DNA of 64,000 nucleotides from AP-15 sp963747735 (GCA_963747735.1 CAVVGE010000010.1:1-64000), one strand, 5' to 3'; shown: positions 1 to 9,379, numbered from the stretch's first letter. Numbers and translations are program-made. The notes: a model not told the origin generated them from the letters alone.

Positions 1-15
1 GCTTTATTCGGCTCG

Positions 16-946
16 CTACCCGGACTTTGCCGGCGGCGCGGCCCGGTCGCCGGCCGAGATTTCCTGGGTGCCGAGCGCGTCGGCGAGGCGGTGGGTGGCG
101 CTGCCGGGCCGCAACGGCTTGGGCTGGCTCGCGGCGGGCGCCCAGCCGGTCAGGTAACAGGATTTCGAAGGTCGCCCGAATGCGGCCGTCGGGGAGGCCG
201 AAACGCTCGGCGTAGATCGCGATGGCGCGGGCGAGCGTGGCGCGGCGCAGCGGGGTGCGGCGGCGGGCCGCGAGCGCGTTGGTCTCGCCCATGCCGCGCA
301 AATCGCGCATCAAGGCGAGGGCGTCGGAATAGGTGGCGGTGATCGTGTCGGCGTCTGCGACCGGCAGCGCGAAACCGGCGCGCTGCAAGAGAGCCGCCGC
401 GTCGGCGAGCTCGGCAAAGGGCAAGACGCGCGGGCTCGCCCCGTTTTCCTCGGCCAGCTCGGCCTCGATCAATGCCGCGCGCAATTCGGAAAGCGTGGCG
501 CCGCCGAGCAGCGCGCCCAGAAACAATCCATCCGGCTTCAGCGCGCGGCGCAATTGGATCAGGGCACCGGGCAGATCGCCGGCCCAATGGAGCGCCAGGG
601 AGCTGACTACGAGGTCGAAGGCGCCATCGCGGAACGGCACGAATTCGAGATCGACCGCGACCCCGAGGCCGGTGCCGCGCGTCAACAGCGCAGGAGCGGG
701 CTCGGCCGCGACAATGAGCTCGGTCCCCGGGCGTTGCACCAATGTCCGCGACAGAACCCCGCCATGCGCGCCGAAATCGAGCACGCTTGGAAAGCGCCGG
801 TCGATGTCGGCGAGCCGGTCGCAGATGCGCGCGGCGATCTCGGCGTGGAGAAAATCGACCGGGCCGATCCCCCCGGCCCGTTGGCGATGCATGCGCCAAG
901 CTCGGCGGTCGAACAACGCCGTCGGGTCGTCATCGCGTCGGGTCAT
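16..946 (-). pseudogene. SAM-dependent methyltransferase (BioC/NDUFAF5-like), frameshifted near its 3' end
   Basis: Class I SAM methyltransferase of the type found divergent to comF in many alphaproteobacteria, related to BioC and to the mitochondrial complex I assembly factor NDUFAF5. The frame starts at the ATG 946-944 (MTRRDDDPTALFDRRAW). It shows a degenerate SAM-binding motif (VLDFGAHGGVLS) around residues 50-60 and the post-motif segment FDLVVSSLALHWAGDLPG. At 156-157 one extra base (AA on the + strand) shifts the frame. The expected family C-terminus (LTGWAPAASQPKPLRPGSA, then THRLADALGT) is read perfectly in the shifted frame and ends at TAG 18-16. Without the shift the original frame runs off the window. 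It is either a sequencing/assembly indel or a very recent inactivation. Function is inferred from family and position only. Confidence 0.75.
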
Positions 947-1006
947 CGAAGCGGTTGCCATTGGTGGCGGTTGACGAACGCGCACAACCACCGATCATGT
1001 GGCGCG

Positions 1007-1771
1007 ATGCAGATGTCGGCAATCCTCCGGGGCAAAGCCGGGCTGCGGCTGCAGCAGATCGGCCGAGCGGTGGTCGATGGCGTGCTGCCGCCGCGCTGTC
1101 TCCATTGCGGCGAGATCGTCGACGAGCCGGCTGCGCTGTGTGGCCGCTGCTGGAGCAACATCGTGTTTTTTGCGCCTCCCTGGTGCGTGATGTGCGGTCT
1201 GCCTTTTCCTTACCCGATGGGCGAGAAGGCGCTGTGCGCCGATTGCGCCCGCGGTCAGCATAGCTGGGACCGAGCCCGCGCGGTGCTGCGCTATGACAAG
1301 AACAGCCGACGCCTGATCCTCGCCCTCAAGCACGGCGACCAGACCCATTTGGCCCAAGCCTTTGGCCGCTGGATGCAGCGGATGGGGCGTGAGGTTTTGG
1401 CGGGCGCTGATTTGACGATGCCGGTGCCGCTGCATTGGACCCGGCTCTTTCACCGCCGCTACAACCAGGCCGCCTTGCTCGCCCACGCGATCCGCGGCGC
1501 CGGCGGCCCGCCGGTCGCCGCCGATTGGCTCGTCCGGCGGCGGCGGACCCCGTCGCAAGGGCATATGAGCCCCGTGGCGCGCGCCCGCAACGTGCGTGCC
1601 GCCTTTGCCCTTCGGCCGAGCCGCAACGTGGCCGGCAAGCACGTCGTGATCATCGACGACGTGATCACCACCGGCGCCACCGCCGATGAATGTGCCCGCG
1701 TGCTGAAGCGAGCCGGCGCCGCCTCGGTCGGCGTGCTGGCGCTGGCGCGGGCATTGCGAACCGGGGCATAA
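1007..1771 (+). CDS. comF: ComF family protein (amidophosphoribosyltransferase-like)
   Basis: 254-residue ComF-type phosphoribosyltransferase-fold protein. In naturally competent bacteria ComF acts in the cytoplasm in handling incoming single-stranded DNA; in most alphaproteobacteria the role is untested. An N-terminal zinc-ribbon-like region has four CxxC pairs (Cys31/34, Cys45/48, then CVMC and CADC). The PRPP-binding loop VVIIDDVITTGAT lies at residues 213-225. The open frame extends upstream to 554, but ATG 1007 (MQMSAIL) was chosen because the family begins just before the CxxC motif and the upstream part overlaps the divergent methyltransferase gene. grxC follows 33 bases downstream. 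Confidence 0.88.
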   Translation: MQMSAILRGKAGLRLQQIGRAVVDGVLPPRCLHCGEIVDEPAALCGRCWSNIVFFAPPWCVMCGLPFPYPMGEKALCADCARGQHSWDRARAVLRYDKNSRRLILALKHGDQTHLAQAFGRWMQRMGREVLAGADLTMPVPLHWTRLFHRRYNQAALLAHAIRGAGGPPVAADWLVRRRRTPSQGHMSPVARARNVRAAFALRPSRNVAGKHVVIIDDVITTGATADECARVLKRAGAASVGVLALARALRTGA

Positions 1772-1804
1772 TCGGCGGCAACGGAGGAGCGCAAGGCGGC
1801 GGTA

Positions 1805-2068
1805 ATGGCCAAGGTCGAGATGTATACGACGATGTTCTGCCCCTATTGCTCGCGCGCTCGGGCGCTATTGCAGCGCAAGGGCGTCGAATTCGACGATATC
1901 GACATCACCGAGGGGCCCGGAAGGCGCGCCGAGATGCTGCGCCGCGCCGGTGGGCGCACCTCGGTGCCGCAAATCTTTATCAATGGCGAGCACATCGGCG
2001 GCTCGGACGAGCTCGCCGCACTCGATCGGGCGGGCCTGCTCGACGCGAAATTGAGGAGCACGGCATGA
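1805..2068 (+). CDS. grxC: Glutaredoxin 3 (GrxC)
   Basis: 87-residue dithiol glutaredoxin that reduces disulfides and glutathione mixed disulfides in the cytoplasm using glutathione. The active site CPYC is at residues 12-15. The cis-proline loop SVPQIFINGEHIGG and the C-terminal GGSDEL motif for glutathione binding are present. Length is normal for the family. It lies between comF and a nitrilase-family gene, and its TGA overlaps the next ATG (ATGA at 2065), so the two are probably translationally coupled. This comF-grxC-nitrilase order is common in alphaproteobacteria. Confidence 0.95.
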   Translation: MAKVEMYTTMFCPYCSRARALLQRKGVEFDDIDITEGPGRRAEMLRRAGGRTSVPQIFINGEHIGGSDELAALDRAGLLDAKLRSTA

Positions 2069-2943
2069 GCGGAGCGTTCACCGCAGCTTGCGTTCAATTC
2101 ACCGCGGCACGCGACTACGAGCCAAACATCCGTGCGGTTGCGGACCTGGTTCACCGGGCGCGCGACGGCGGCGCCGATTTCGTCCTGACGCCGGAAAACA
2201 CCGGGCTGATGGAGCCGGTCGGCCGGCTGCGGCGCGAGAAGGCGCGCGACGAGGCGAACCATCCGACCGTTGCCGCGCTCCGCGAGCTCGCCCGTGAGAC
2301 CGGGGTGTGGCTGCTGATCGGCTCGGTCGCGGTCGATATCGCGCGCGAGCCCGGGGTGCCCGAGGGCGAGCGCCGGCTCGCCAACCGTTCGTATCTGATC
2401 GATGCGCAGGGTGCCATCGTCGCCCGCTACGACAAGATCCATATGTTCGACGTCGATCTCGCGGGCGGCGAAAGCTACCGTGAGAGCAACGCATTCCGGC
2501 CTGGCGGCGAAGCGGTGCTGGCGCCCACACCCTGGGGCGTGCTCGGCATGACCGTTTGCTACGATTTGCGCTTCCCGCAGCTCTATCGCGGCTTGGCCCA
2601 AGAGGGCGCCGATTTTCTGGCGATCCCGTCGGCTTTCACGGTGCCGACCGGCAAGGCGCATTGGCATGTGCTGCAGCGGGCGCGCGCGATCGAGACCGGG
2701 TGCTTTGTCCTGGCGCCGGCGATGTGGGGCGAGCACGCCGAAGGCCGGCACACCTACGGCCATTCGCTGATCGTCGATCCGTGGGGCGAGGTGCTGGCCG
2801 ACGCCGGCGAAGGGGTCGGCATCGTCAGCGCCCGGATCGACCCGGCACGCATCGCCGAGGCGCGGCGCATGGTGCCGTCGCTGCGGCACGACCGGACGTT
2901 TGCGACGCCCGCGCCATCGCCTCGGGCGCTCGCCGCCGAGTGA
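2065..2943 (+). CDS. Carbon-nitrogen hydrolase (nitrilase superfamily, Nit1-like amidase)
   Basis: 292-residue nitrilase-superfamily amidase. The Glu-Lys-Cys triad is visible: Glu44 in LTPEN, the lysine in YDKIHMFD, and the cysteine in TVCYDLRFPQ. These motifs and the grxC context match the Nit1/YbeM group, which hydrolyses deaminated glutathione, a side product of transaminases. That substrate is inferred from the subgroup and not shown here. The start at 2065 overlaps the grxC stop codon. The gene converges on the small methyltransferase gene, with only 5 bases between the stop codons. Confidence 0.88.
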   Translation: MSGAFTAACVQFTAARDYEPNIRAVADLVHRARDGGADFVLTPENTGLMEPVGRLRREKARDEANHPTVAALRELARETGVWLLIGSVAVDIAREPGVPEGERRLANRSYLIDAQGAIVARYDKIHMFDVDLAGGESYRESNAFRPGGEAVLAPTPWGVLGMTVCYDLRFPQLYRGLAQEGADFLAIPSAFTVPTGKAHWHVLQRARAIETGCFVLAPAMWGEHAEGRHTYGHSLIVDPWGEVLADAGEGVGIVSARIDPARIAEARRMVPSLRHDRTFATPAPSPRALAAE

Positions 2944-2948
2944 CGGGC

Positions 2949-3485
2949 TCACTCCCGCAGATCGGCCGGCGCGGACGAGCCGGCGATCGCGGCGATGCGC
3001 TGGATGATCGCAGGCCGGGGAAAAACGACTTTGCCTTGCTCAAAGGCGACGACCGTCAGACCGGCGAAGGCTTCGAGCAGCTCGCCGGGGCGCAGCAGAA
3101 AAGCGGGATCGCGCGGGCGGCCGAGCCGCTCGTTGCCGAGCGCGAAGGTTTCGTAGATCACGGCTCCGCCTTGCGTCAACGCATCGCCGATCGCCGGAAA
3201 CAGCGGCCGGAAGAGGTAGCTGGTGACGACGATCGCGTCATAGCCGCCGCCGAGCAGCCAGGAGGCGCCGGTTTCGAGATCGATCTCCGTCACCTCGCAG
3301 CGTGGGCCGGCGAGCGGGCGCAGCGCAGCGATATCACGGTCGACGGCCCGCACGGCAAAGCCGTGATCCAGCAGCAGGCGGGTATGGCGGCCGCCGCCGG
3401 CAGCGAGGTCGAGCACCCGTCCGCCCGGCCGGATCAGCGGCAGAAACCGTTTTACCCAGCTGGAGGGCGGCAGGTTTGCCGGCAT
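2949..3485 (-). CDS. Small class I SAM-dependent methyltransferase
   Basis: 178-residue Rossmann-fold methyltransferase. Motif I (VLDLAAGGGRHTRLL) begins near residue 24, followed by the acidic post-I strand VRAVDRD. The protein resembles TehB-like and other compact methyltransferases in size. No substrate domain is recognisable and the substrate is unknown. It is convergent with the amidase gene and divergent from the DUF1178 gene, so it is probably monocistronic. Confidence 0.75.
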   Translation of the reverse strand: MPANLPPSSWVKRFLPLIRPGGRVLDLAAGGGRHTRLLLDHGFAVRAVDRDIAALRPLAGPRCEVTEIDLETGASWLLGGGYDAIVVTSYLFRPLFPAIGDALTQGGAVIYETFALGNERLGRPRDPAFLLRPGELLEAFAGLTVVAFEQGKVVFPRPAIIQRIAAIAGSSAPADLRE

Positions 3486-3542
3486 TGAATTGCCGAAGGT
3501 GTCGTTCCAGGTGTAGAAAGGTCAGCGAGGAGCCGCTTTCTG

Positions 3543-3956
3543 ATGATCCTATTTACGCTGCGCTGCGCCCAAGGTCACGAGTTCGAAGGGTGGTTCCGTG
3601 ACGGCGACGGGTTTGAGGCGCAGCGCGCCGGCGGCGGGATCGCCTGCCCCGAATGCGGCGACAACGCGGTCGAGAAGGCGGTCATGGCGCCGCGTCTCGG
3701 CCGCTCGCGCGAGGCCCAGCCGCCGGCCGTCGTTATGGCCGAGATGCGCCGGAGCTTGCGCGAGATGCGCCGGCAAATCGAGACCAATTGCGATTACGTC
3801 GGCAACCGGTTCGCCGAGGAAGCGCGCAAAATCCATTATGGCGAAACCGATCCGCGCGGCATCTACGGCGAGGCGAGCGACGCCGAATCAAAGGCGTTGA
3901 ACGAGGAAGGGGTCAGCTTTGGCCAGATCCCGTGGCTGCCGCCGAGCGACGCCTGA
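3543..3956 (+). CDS. DUF1178 family protein
   Basis: 137-residue conserved alphaproteobacterial protein of unknown function. It starts with MILFTLRCAQGHEFEGWF and carries cysteines at positions 8, 35 and 38 (CPECGD) that could form a small zinc site. The C-terminal half has the family segments CDYVGNRFAEEARKIHYGE and RGIYGEAS, the latter followed by DAES. It is convergent with ubiG, with only two bases between stop codons. Expression and role are not evident from sequence. Confidence 0.85.
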   Translation: MILFTLRCAQGHEFEGWFRDGDGFEAQRAGGGIACPECGDNAVEKAVMAPRLGRSREAQPPAVVMAEMRRSLREMRRQIETNCDYVGNRFAEEARKIHYGETDPRGIYGEASDAESKALNEEGVSFGQIPWLPPSDA

Positions 3957-3958
3957 GC

Positions 3959-4699
3959 TTACCGGCGCACTGCCATAACCATGTAATTGACGTCGAGATT
4001 GCGCGACAACGACCACGAGCCGGCGGCCGGATCATAGGTGGTGCCGGCGAGCCGCGTGGCGACGATCCCGTTGCGGGCAAGGCCGAGGACGATTTCGGAA
4101 GGCCGGCGAAACTTGCGCCAGTCGTGGGTGCCGCGCGGCAGCCAGCGCAACAGGTATTCGGCGCCGAGGATCGCCAGGGCAAAGGACCCGGCGGTGCGGT
4201 TCAGTGTGGCTGCGATAAAAGCGCCACCGGGCCGAGCCAGCGTGCCGACCGATTCGAAAAAAAGATCGAGATCGGCAACGTGCTCGACCACTTCGAGCGC
4301 GAGCACGACGTCAAAATCCTTGCCGTCCGCAGCGAGCTCCTCCGCTGTGCCGACGCGGTAATCGATTGCGAGCCCGGCCGTCGCGGCGTGCGCCTGGGCG
4401 ACGCCGACGGCTTCGCGTTCCGCGTCGATCCCGGTTACCGAAAAGCCGAGCCGCGCCATCGGCTCGGCGACGAGCCCGCCGCCGCAGCCGATATCGAGCA
4501 GCGAGCGGCCGGCGAACGGCCGCAACAGGCCCGCATCGGCGCCAAAATGAGCCAATAGCTCGCTGCGGATAAATCCGAGCCGCGTCGGGTTTAGCCGATG
4601 CAACGCCGCAAAGCTGCCGTCGAGATCCCACCAGGCGTCGGCCTCGCGGGCGAAACGGTCGAGCTCGGCCGGGTCGGCAGTGCCGCTCTTGTCGCTCAT
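3959..4699 (-). CDS. ubiG: Ubiquinone biosynthesis O-methyltransferase UbiG
   Basis: 246-residue SAM methyltransferase carrying out the two O-methylations of ubiquinone biosynthesis at the membrane surface. The N-terminal segment DRFAREADAWWDLDGSFA and the phrase LHRLNPTRLGFI are characteristic of UbiG. Motif I (LLDIGCGGGLVAEPMARLG) lies near residues 70-88. The C-terminal part holds the family segment GTHDWRKFRRPSEI. The length matches the family. The gene is divergent from lysC, which is the usual alphaproteobacterial arrangement. The shared region 4700-4799 presumably holds both promoters. Confidence 0.95.
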   Translation of the reverse strand: MSDKSGTADPAELDRFAREADAWWDLDGSFAALHRLNPTRLGFIRSELLAHFGADAGLLRPFAGRSLLDIGCGGGLVAEPMARLGFSVTGIDAEREAVGVAQAHAATAGLAIDYRVGTAEELAADGKDFDVVLALEVVEHVADLDLFFESVGTLARPGGAFIAATLNRTAGSFALAILGAEYLLRWLPRGTHDWRKFRRPSEIVLGLARNGIVATRLAGTTYDPAAGSWSLSRNLDVNYMVMAVRR

Positions 4700-4799
4700 C
4701 GGTTTCCGATATGGTTCGGCGGATAGCCCGAAGGCGCGGAAGAGAGTATGTGGGGAGGGTCGCTACCCGGCAATCGCTGAGACGGTCTTCGGTTGGCAA

Positions 4800-6023
4800 A
4801 TGGCGCGGCTCGTGCAGAAATTCGGCGGCACCTCGCTCGCCGGCGTCAGCCGGATCAAGGAGGTGGCGCGGCGCGTCAAGCGCGAGGTCGATGCCGGCAA
4901 CGAGGTCGCGGTCGTAGTCTCGGCGATGGCCGGGGTGACGAACCAGCTGGTCGATTGGGCGCGCGAGACGAGCCGCCTGCACGACGCTCGCGAATACGAT
5001 GTCGTCGTCGCTTCGGGTGAGCAGGTGACCGCGGGGCTGTTGGCGCTGGCGCTGCAAGACCTCGAAATCGACGCCCGCTCGTGGCTCGGCTGGCAAATCC
5101 CGATTCGCACCGATGGGGTGCACGGCAAGGCGCGCATCGAGGCGATCGAGGTCGAGGAGATTCGCCGCCGGCTGACGCAGGGCCAGGTCGCGGTTGTCGC
5201 CGGATTTCAGGGGATCGGCCGGCGCGGCCGGATCACGACGCTCGGCCGGGGCGGCTCCGACACCTCGGCGGTGGCGCTCGCCGCGGCGCTCGACGCCGAC
5301 CGCTGCGACATCTTCACCGATGTCGACGGGGTCTATACCAGCGACCCGCGGATCGTTGCGAAAGCCAAGAAGCTCGATAGGATCACCTACGAAGAAATGC
5401 TGGAAATGGCGTCCCAAGGCGCCAAGGTGCTGCAGACCCGCTCGGTCGAGCTGGCGATGAACTGGCGGGTGCGGGTGCAGGTTTTGTCGAGCTTTTCCGA
5501 CAGCCCCGGAACCCTCGTGGTCGACGAGAACGAGATCGTGGAACAGCAAGTTGTAAGCGGTATCGCCTATAGTCGCGACGATGCCAAGATCACGGTGCAG
5601 AGCGTGCCCGACCGCCCCGGCGTCGCCGCGTCCGTCTTCGGCGCGCTGGCCGACCATGCGATCAATGTCGATATGATCGTCCAGAACGTCTCGGAGGACG
5701 GCCGCACCACCGACCTGACCTTCACGGTCGCCAGGGCCGATCTCGACCGCGCCGTCGCCGTGCTCGAGGAAAAGCGCGCGCTGCTCGGCTTCAAGGCGCT
5801 CAAGCCCGATCCGAATGTGGTCAAGGTTTCGGTGATCGGCGTTGGCATGCGCAGCCATGCCGGCGTCGCCAAGAAGATGTTTCAGACATTGGCTGACAAG
5901 GGCATCAACATCCAGGTGATCTCGACCTCCGAAATCAAGGTCAGCGTGCTGATCGCGGCCGAATACACCGAGCTGGCGCTGCGCGCGCTGCATACCGCCT
6001 ACGGGCTCGACGCCGCCGAATGA
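4800..6023 (+). CDS. lysC: Aspartate kinase
   Basis: 407-residue aspartokinase catalysing phosphorylation of aspartate, the first step toward lysine, threonine and methionine. The kinase signature KFGGTS is at residues 7-12 and GRGGSDTSAVALAAAL marks the active-site loop. Two C-terminal ACT domains (about residues 265-400) would bind feedback-inhibiting lysine or threonine. The frame is open upstream to 4680, but ATG 4800 (MARLVQKFGG) fits the family. No strong ribosome binding site is visible ahead of it. The stop overlaps the ATG of the next gene (ATGA), indicating coupling. Confidence 0.96.
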   Translation: MARLVQKFGGTSLAGVSRIKEVARRVKREVDAGNEVAVVVSAMAGVTNQLVDWARETSRLHDAREYDVVVASGEQVTAGLLALALQDLEIDARSWLGWQIPIRTDGVHGKARIEAIEVEEIRRRLTQGQVAVVAGFQGIGRRGRITTLGRGGSDTSAVALAAALDADRCDIFTDVDGVYTSDPRIVAKAKKLDRITYEEMLEMASQGAKVLQTRSVELAMNWRVRVQVLSSFSDSPGTLVVDENEIVEQQVVSGIAYSRDDAKITVQSVPDRPGVAASVFGALADHAINVDMIVQNVSEDGRTTDLTFTVARADLDRAVAVLEEKRALLGFKALKPDPNVVKVSVIGVGMRSHAGVAKKMFQTLADKGINIQVISTSEIKVSVLIAAEYTELALRALHTAYGLDAAE

Positions 6024-7096
6024 GCGCCGGCATCGACGCAGCATCGGTTGCGGCGGGCCATAACGGCGCAGCAAACCGATCGAGCGCCGGGCTCGACCGG
6101 CTCTGGGCGCGCGGCCGCGCCCTGCTCGGCTGCGAGCTGGCGATCATGGGCGGGGCGATGACCTGGGTGTCGGAGCGCAACCTCGTTGCCGCGATCTCGA
6201 ACGCCGGCGGTTTTGGCGTGATCGCCTCGGGAGCGATGTCGCCGGACCTGCTCGCCGCCGAAATCGCGGCGACCAAAGCGCTCACCGACCGCCCCTTTGG
6301 CGTCAACCTGATCACCCTGCACCCGCGCCTCGTCGAGCTGATCGGGGTCTGCGCCGATGAGCGGGTCGGGCATGTCGTGCTGGCCGGCGGGTTGCCGACC
6401 GGCGCCGCGATAAACCGCATCAAAAAGAGCGGAGCGCAGGTCATCTGTTTTGCGCCGGCGCTCGGCTTTGCGCGCAAGCTGGTGCGCATGGGTGCGGACG
6501 CGATCGTCATCGAAGGGAACGAGGCCGGCGGCCATATCGGTCCGGTCTCGACCGGGGTCCTGGCTCAGGAGATTTTGCCGAACCTGCCGGAAATCCCGGT
6601 CTTTGTCGCGGGCGGGATCGGGCGTGGCGAGGCGATGCTCGCCTATCTCGAAATGGGCGCATCCGGGGTCCAGCTCGGCACCCGGTTTGTCTGCGCGTTC
6701 GAATCGATCGCCCATCCGCGCTTCAAGGAGGCGTTTATCCGAGCGACCGCGCGCGACGCGGTGGTTTCGGTCCAGCTCGATCCGCGCTTTGCGGTGATCC
6801 CGGTGCGGGCACTGGCGAACCCGGCGACCGAGCGGTTTCTCGCCGTGCAGCAGCAGATGATCGACCGCGTCGCGGGCGGGCAGCTGTCGCAAAAGGAAGC
6901 ACAGCTCGAGATCGAGCACTTCTGGGCCGGTGCGTTGCGGCGCGCGGTCATCGACGGCGATGTCGAGACCGGCTCGCTGATGGCCGGGCAGAGCGTCGGG
7001 CTGGTAACGCGAGCCCAGAGCATCGCCGAAATTCTCGCCGAGCTGGTGGCGCAAGCCTCGTCCGTTCTTGCCGCACGCGCCGCCGGGCCTGGGTGA
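6020..7096 (+). CDS. Nitronate monooxygenase / FabK-like FMN enzyme
   Basis: 358-residue TIM-barrel flavoprotein of the nitronate monooxygenase / enoyl-ACP reductase II family. FMN-binding segments are visible: GGAMTWVSERNLVAAISNAG near the N-terminus, EAGGHIGPVST in the middle with the conserved histidine, and VAGGIGRGE followed later by GASGVQLGTRF. Such enzymes either oxidise alkyl nitronates or reduce enoyl-ACP, and sequence alone does not decide. It sits between lysC and ptsP, overlapping lysC by four bases and abutting ptsP with no gap, so the three form one transcription unit. Confidence 0.82.
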   Translation: MSAGIDAASVAAGHNGAANRSSAGLDRLWARGRALLGCELAIMGGAMTWVSERNLVAAISNAGGFGVIASGAMSPDLLAAEIAATKALTDRPFGVNLITLHPRLVELIGVCADERVGHVVLAGGLPTGAAINRIKKSGAQVICFAPALGFARKLVRMGADAIVIEGNEAGGHIGPVSTGVLAQEILPNLPEIPVFVAGGIGRGEAMLAYLEMGASGVQLGTRFVCAFESIAHPRFKEAFIRATARDAVVSVQLDPRFAVIPVRALANPATERFLAVQQQMIDRVAGGQLSQKEAQLEIEHFWAGALRRAVIDGDVETGSLMAGQSVGLVTRAQSIAEILAELVAQASSVLAARAAGPG

Positions 7097-9370
7097 ATGA
7101 GCGAAGTCGGCGCAAGCATCGGCGGGACGCGCCGCCTGCTGCGCCGGCTGCGCGACATCATGGCGGGCTCGGGCACAGCGCAAGAGCGGCTCGACCGCAT
7201 CGTCCGCATCGTCGCTGCGGAGATGGTCGCCGAGGTGTGCTCGGCCTACATTATGCGGGCGGGCGAAGTGTTGGAATTGTTCGCGACCGAAGGGTTGCGG
7301 GCCGAAGCGGTGCACCGCACCCGGCTGCGAGTTGGTGAGGGCCTTGTCGGGGTGATCGCCGCGACCGCCCGGCCGCTCGCCCTCTCCGACGCTCAGGCGC
7401 ATCCGGATTTTGCCTACCGCCCGGAAACCGGCGAAGAAATCTATCATTCGCTGATGGGAGTGCCGATTCTGCGCGGCGGCCGGGTCCTCGGCGTGCTGGC
7501 CGTGCAAAACCGCACCTTGCGGCACTATGCCGAAGACGAGATCGAAATCCTTCAGACGATCGCGATGATCGTCGCCGAGCTCGTCGCCAGCGGCGACCTC
7601 GTCGATCCGCTCGAAATCGGCCAGGGGCAGGCGGCGGCGATGCTGCCGGTTCGGCTGGCCGGGATCCGGCTCAATCCCGGTCTGGCGATCGGTCCCGCGG
7701 TGCTGCATCAGCCGAGCGTCGCGGTCCGCCAAGTCATCGCCGAAGACGCCGCAGCCGAGCTCGCTCGGCTCCGCCGGGCGGTCGTGACGATGCGTGAGGC
7801 GATCGACGAGCTGGTGACGGCGAGCGGCAATCTTGGCGCCGGCGAGCATCAGGACATCATCGAGACCTACCGCATGTTTGCCGCCGACCGCGGCTGGGTC
7901 GCGCGTATCGCCGACGCGATCCGTACCGGATTGACCGCCGAGGCGGCTGCGCAAAAGGTCCGCGAGGAGACCCGGACGCGCATGATGCAGGCGAGCGACC
8001 CCTATCTGCGCGAGCGGCTCACCGATCTCGACGACCTCGCCAACCGCCTGCAACGCCACCTCTCGGACACGGTTCCCGGCGCCGCCGGGACAGATTTGCC
8101 GCCCGAATTCATCCTGGTCGCGCGCGCGATGGGGCCTGCCGAGCTCTTGGATTACGCCGGGCGGCGGATCATCGGGCTCGTGCTCGAAGAAGGGTCGCCG
8201 ACCGCGCATGTGGCGATCGTCGCACGCGCTTTCGATATACCGGTCGTCGGCCGCGTCGCCGGCGCAACGAGCCGGATCGAGGCCGGCGATATCGTGGTCG
8301 TCGATGGCGACCACGCCCAGGTGCTGATCCGCCCGAGCGAGGATATCCATCAGTCGGTGGCGGCGGCGATCGAAACCCGCACCCGCCGCCGCGCCCATCA
8401 CGACACGCTGCGCTCCGCCCCGTCGATCACCCGCGACGGTATTGCGATCAAGCTGCTGCTGAATGCCGGGCTTTTGTCCGATCTCGCGCAATTGACGGCG
8501 ACCGGCGCCGAAGGGGTCGGCCTCTTTCGCACCGAATTGTCGCTGATGGTGCGCCACACCTTTCCCGCGGTTGAAGAGCAGACCGAATTCTACCGCAGCG
8601 TGCTGATGCAGGCGGCCGGGCGGCCGGTCGTGTTTCGGACCTTGGATATTGGCGGCGACAAGGTGCTTCCCTATCTGGCGCATGTCGCCGAGGACAATCC
8701 GGCAATGGGATGGCGTGCGATTCGCATTGGGCTCGATCGTCCGGCGATGCTGCGCCAGCAGCTGCGCGCCTTGGTCCGTGCCGCCGAGGGCCGCGAGCTC
8801 TTTGTCAAATTTCCGATGATCGCCGAGGTCGCCGAGCTCGACCGTGCCCGCGCATTGCTCGACATGGAGCTGGCCCGGGCTGCGCGCGAAGGGTGGGCGC
8901 CGCCGCAGGCGGTCAAGATCGGTGTCATGCTCGAAGTGCCGTCGCTGCTGTGGCAGCTGCCGGCGCTGTGCGAGCGGGTCGATTTTCTGTCGATCGGCAC
9001 CAACGACCTGATGCAGTTTCTGTTCGCCTGCGACCGTGGCAATCCGCGTCTCGCCGACCGCTACGATCCGCTTTGCCCGCCGATGCTGGCGCTGTTTTGC
9101 GACGTCATCGCCGAGACCGGCGCCGCGCAGGTGCCGCTCAGCATGTGCGGCGACATGGCCGGCACCCCGATCGAGGCGATGGCGCTGATCGCGCTCGGGT
9201 TTCGGACCTTGTCGATGACCGGCAGCGCGATCGGCCCGGTCAGGGAGATGTTGCGCAGCCTCGACGCCGCCGCGGCCGCCGCCTATCTCGTCGAAATTTG
9301 CCGGCGGCCGGACAATTCGCTGCGCTCGAAGCTCGAAGCCTACGCCAGAGACCACGTTATTGCGTTATAG
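7097..9370 (+). CDS. ptsP: Phosphoenolpyruvate-protein phosphotransferase PtsP (nitrogen PTS enzyme I)
   Basis: 757-residue EI-Ntr. An N-terminal GAF domain (about residues 10-170) precedes the enzyme I N-domain and the PEP-binding TIM barrel. The phosphorylated histidine is His371 in GSPTAHVAIVAR. The barrel shows GVGLFRTELSLM and the catalytic CGDMAG motif. It transfers phosphate from PEP to NPr and on to EIIA-Ntr, a regulatory rather than sugar-import pathway; the GAF domain senses glutamine in studied relatives. The ATG directly follows the stop of the upstream gene. In many relatives ptsP directly follows lysC. Confidence 0.95.
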   Translation: MSEVGASIGGTRRLLRRLRDIMAGSGTAQERLDRIVRIVAAEMVAEVCSAYIMRAGEVLELFATEGLRAEAVHRTRLRVGEGLVGVIAATARPLALSDAQAHPDFAYRPETGEEIYHSLMGVPILRGGRVLGVLAVQNRTLRHYAEDEIEILQTIAMIVAELVASGDLVDPLEIGQGQAAAMLPVRLAGIRLNPGLAIGPAVLHQPSVAVRQVIAEDAAAELARLRRAVVTMREAIDELVTASGNLGAGEHQDIIETYRMFAADRGWVARIADAIRTGLTAEAAAQKVREETRTRMMQASDPYLRERLTDLDDLANRLQRHLSDTVPGAAGTDLPPEFILVARAMGPAELLDYAGRRIIGLVLEEGSPTAHVAIVARAFDIPVVGRVAGATSRIEAGDIVVVDGDHAQVLIRPSEDIHQSVAAAIETRTRRRAHHDTLRSAPSITRDGIAIKLLLNAGLLSDLAQLTATGAEGVGLFRTELSLMVRHTFPAVEEQTEFYRSVLMQAAGRPVVFRTLDIGGDKVLPYLAHVAEDNPAMGWRAIRIGLDRPAMLRQQLRALVRAAEGRELFVKFPMIAEVAELDRARALLDMELARAAREGWAPPQAVKIGVMLEVPSLLWQLPALCERVDFLSIGTNDLMQFLFACDRGNPRLADRYDPLCPPMLALFCDVIAETGAAQVPLSMCGDMAGTPIEAMALIALGFRTLSMTGSAIGPVREMLRSLDAAAAAAYLVEICRRPDNSLRSKLEAYARDHVIAL

Positions 9371-9379
9371 CCTTGGACA

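Noticed and set aside
5999..9355. A very long open frame on the minus strand opposite ubiquitous genes
   Set aside because: It is antisense to the nitronate monooxygenase and ptsP genes and is low-complexity Arg/Gly/His-rich, a common high-GC artefact.
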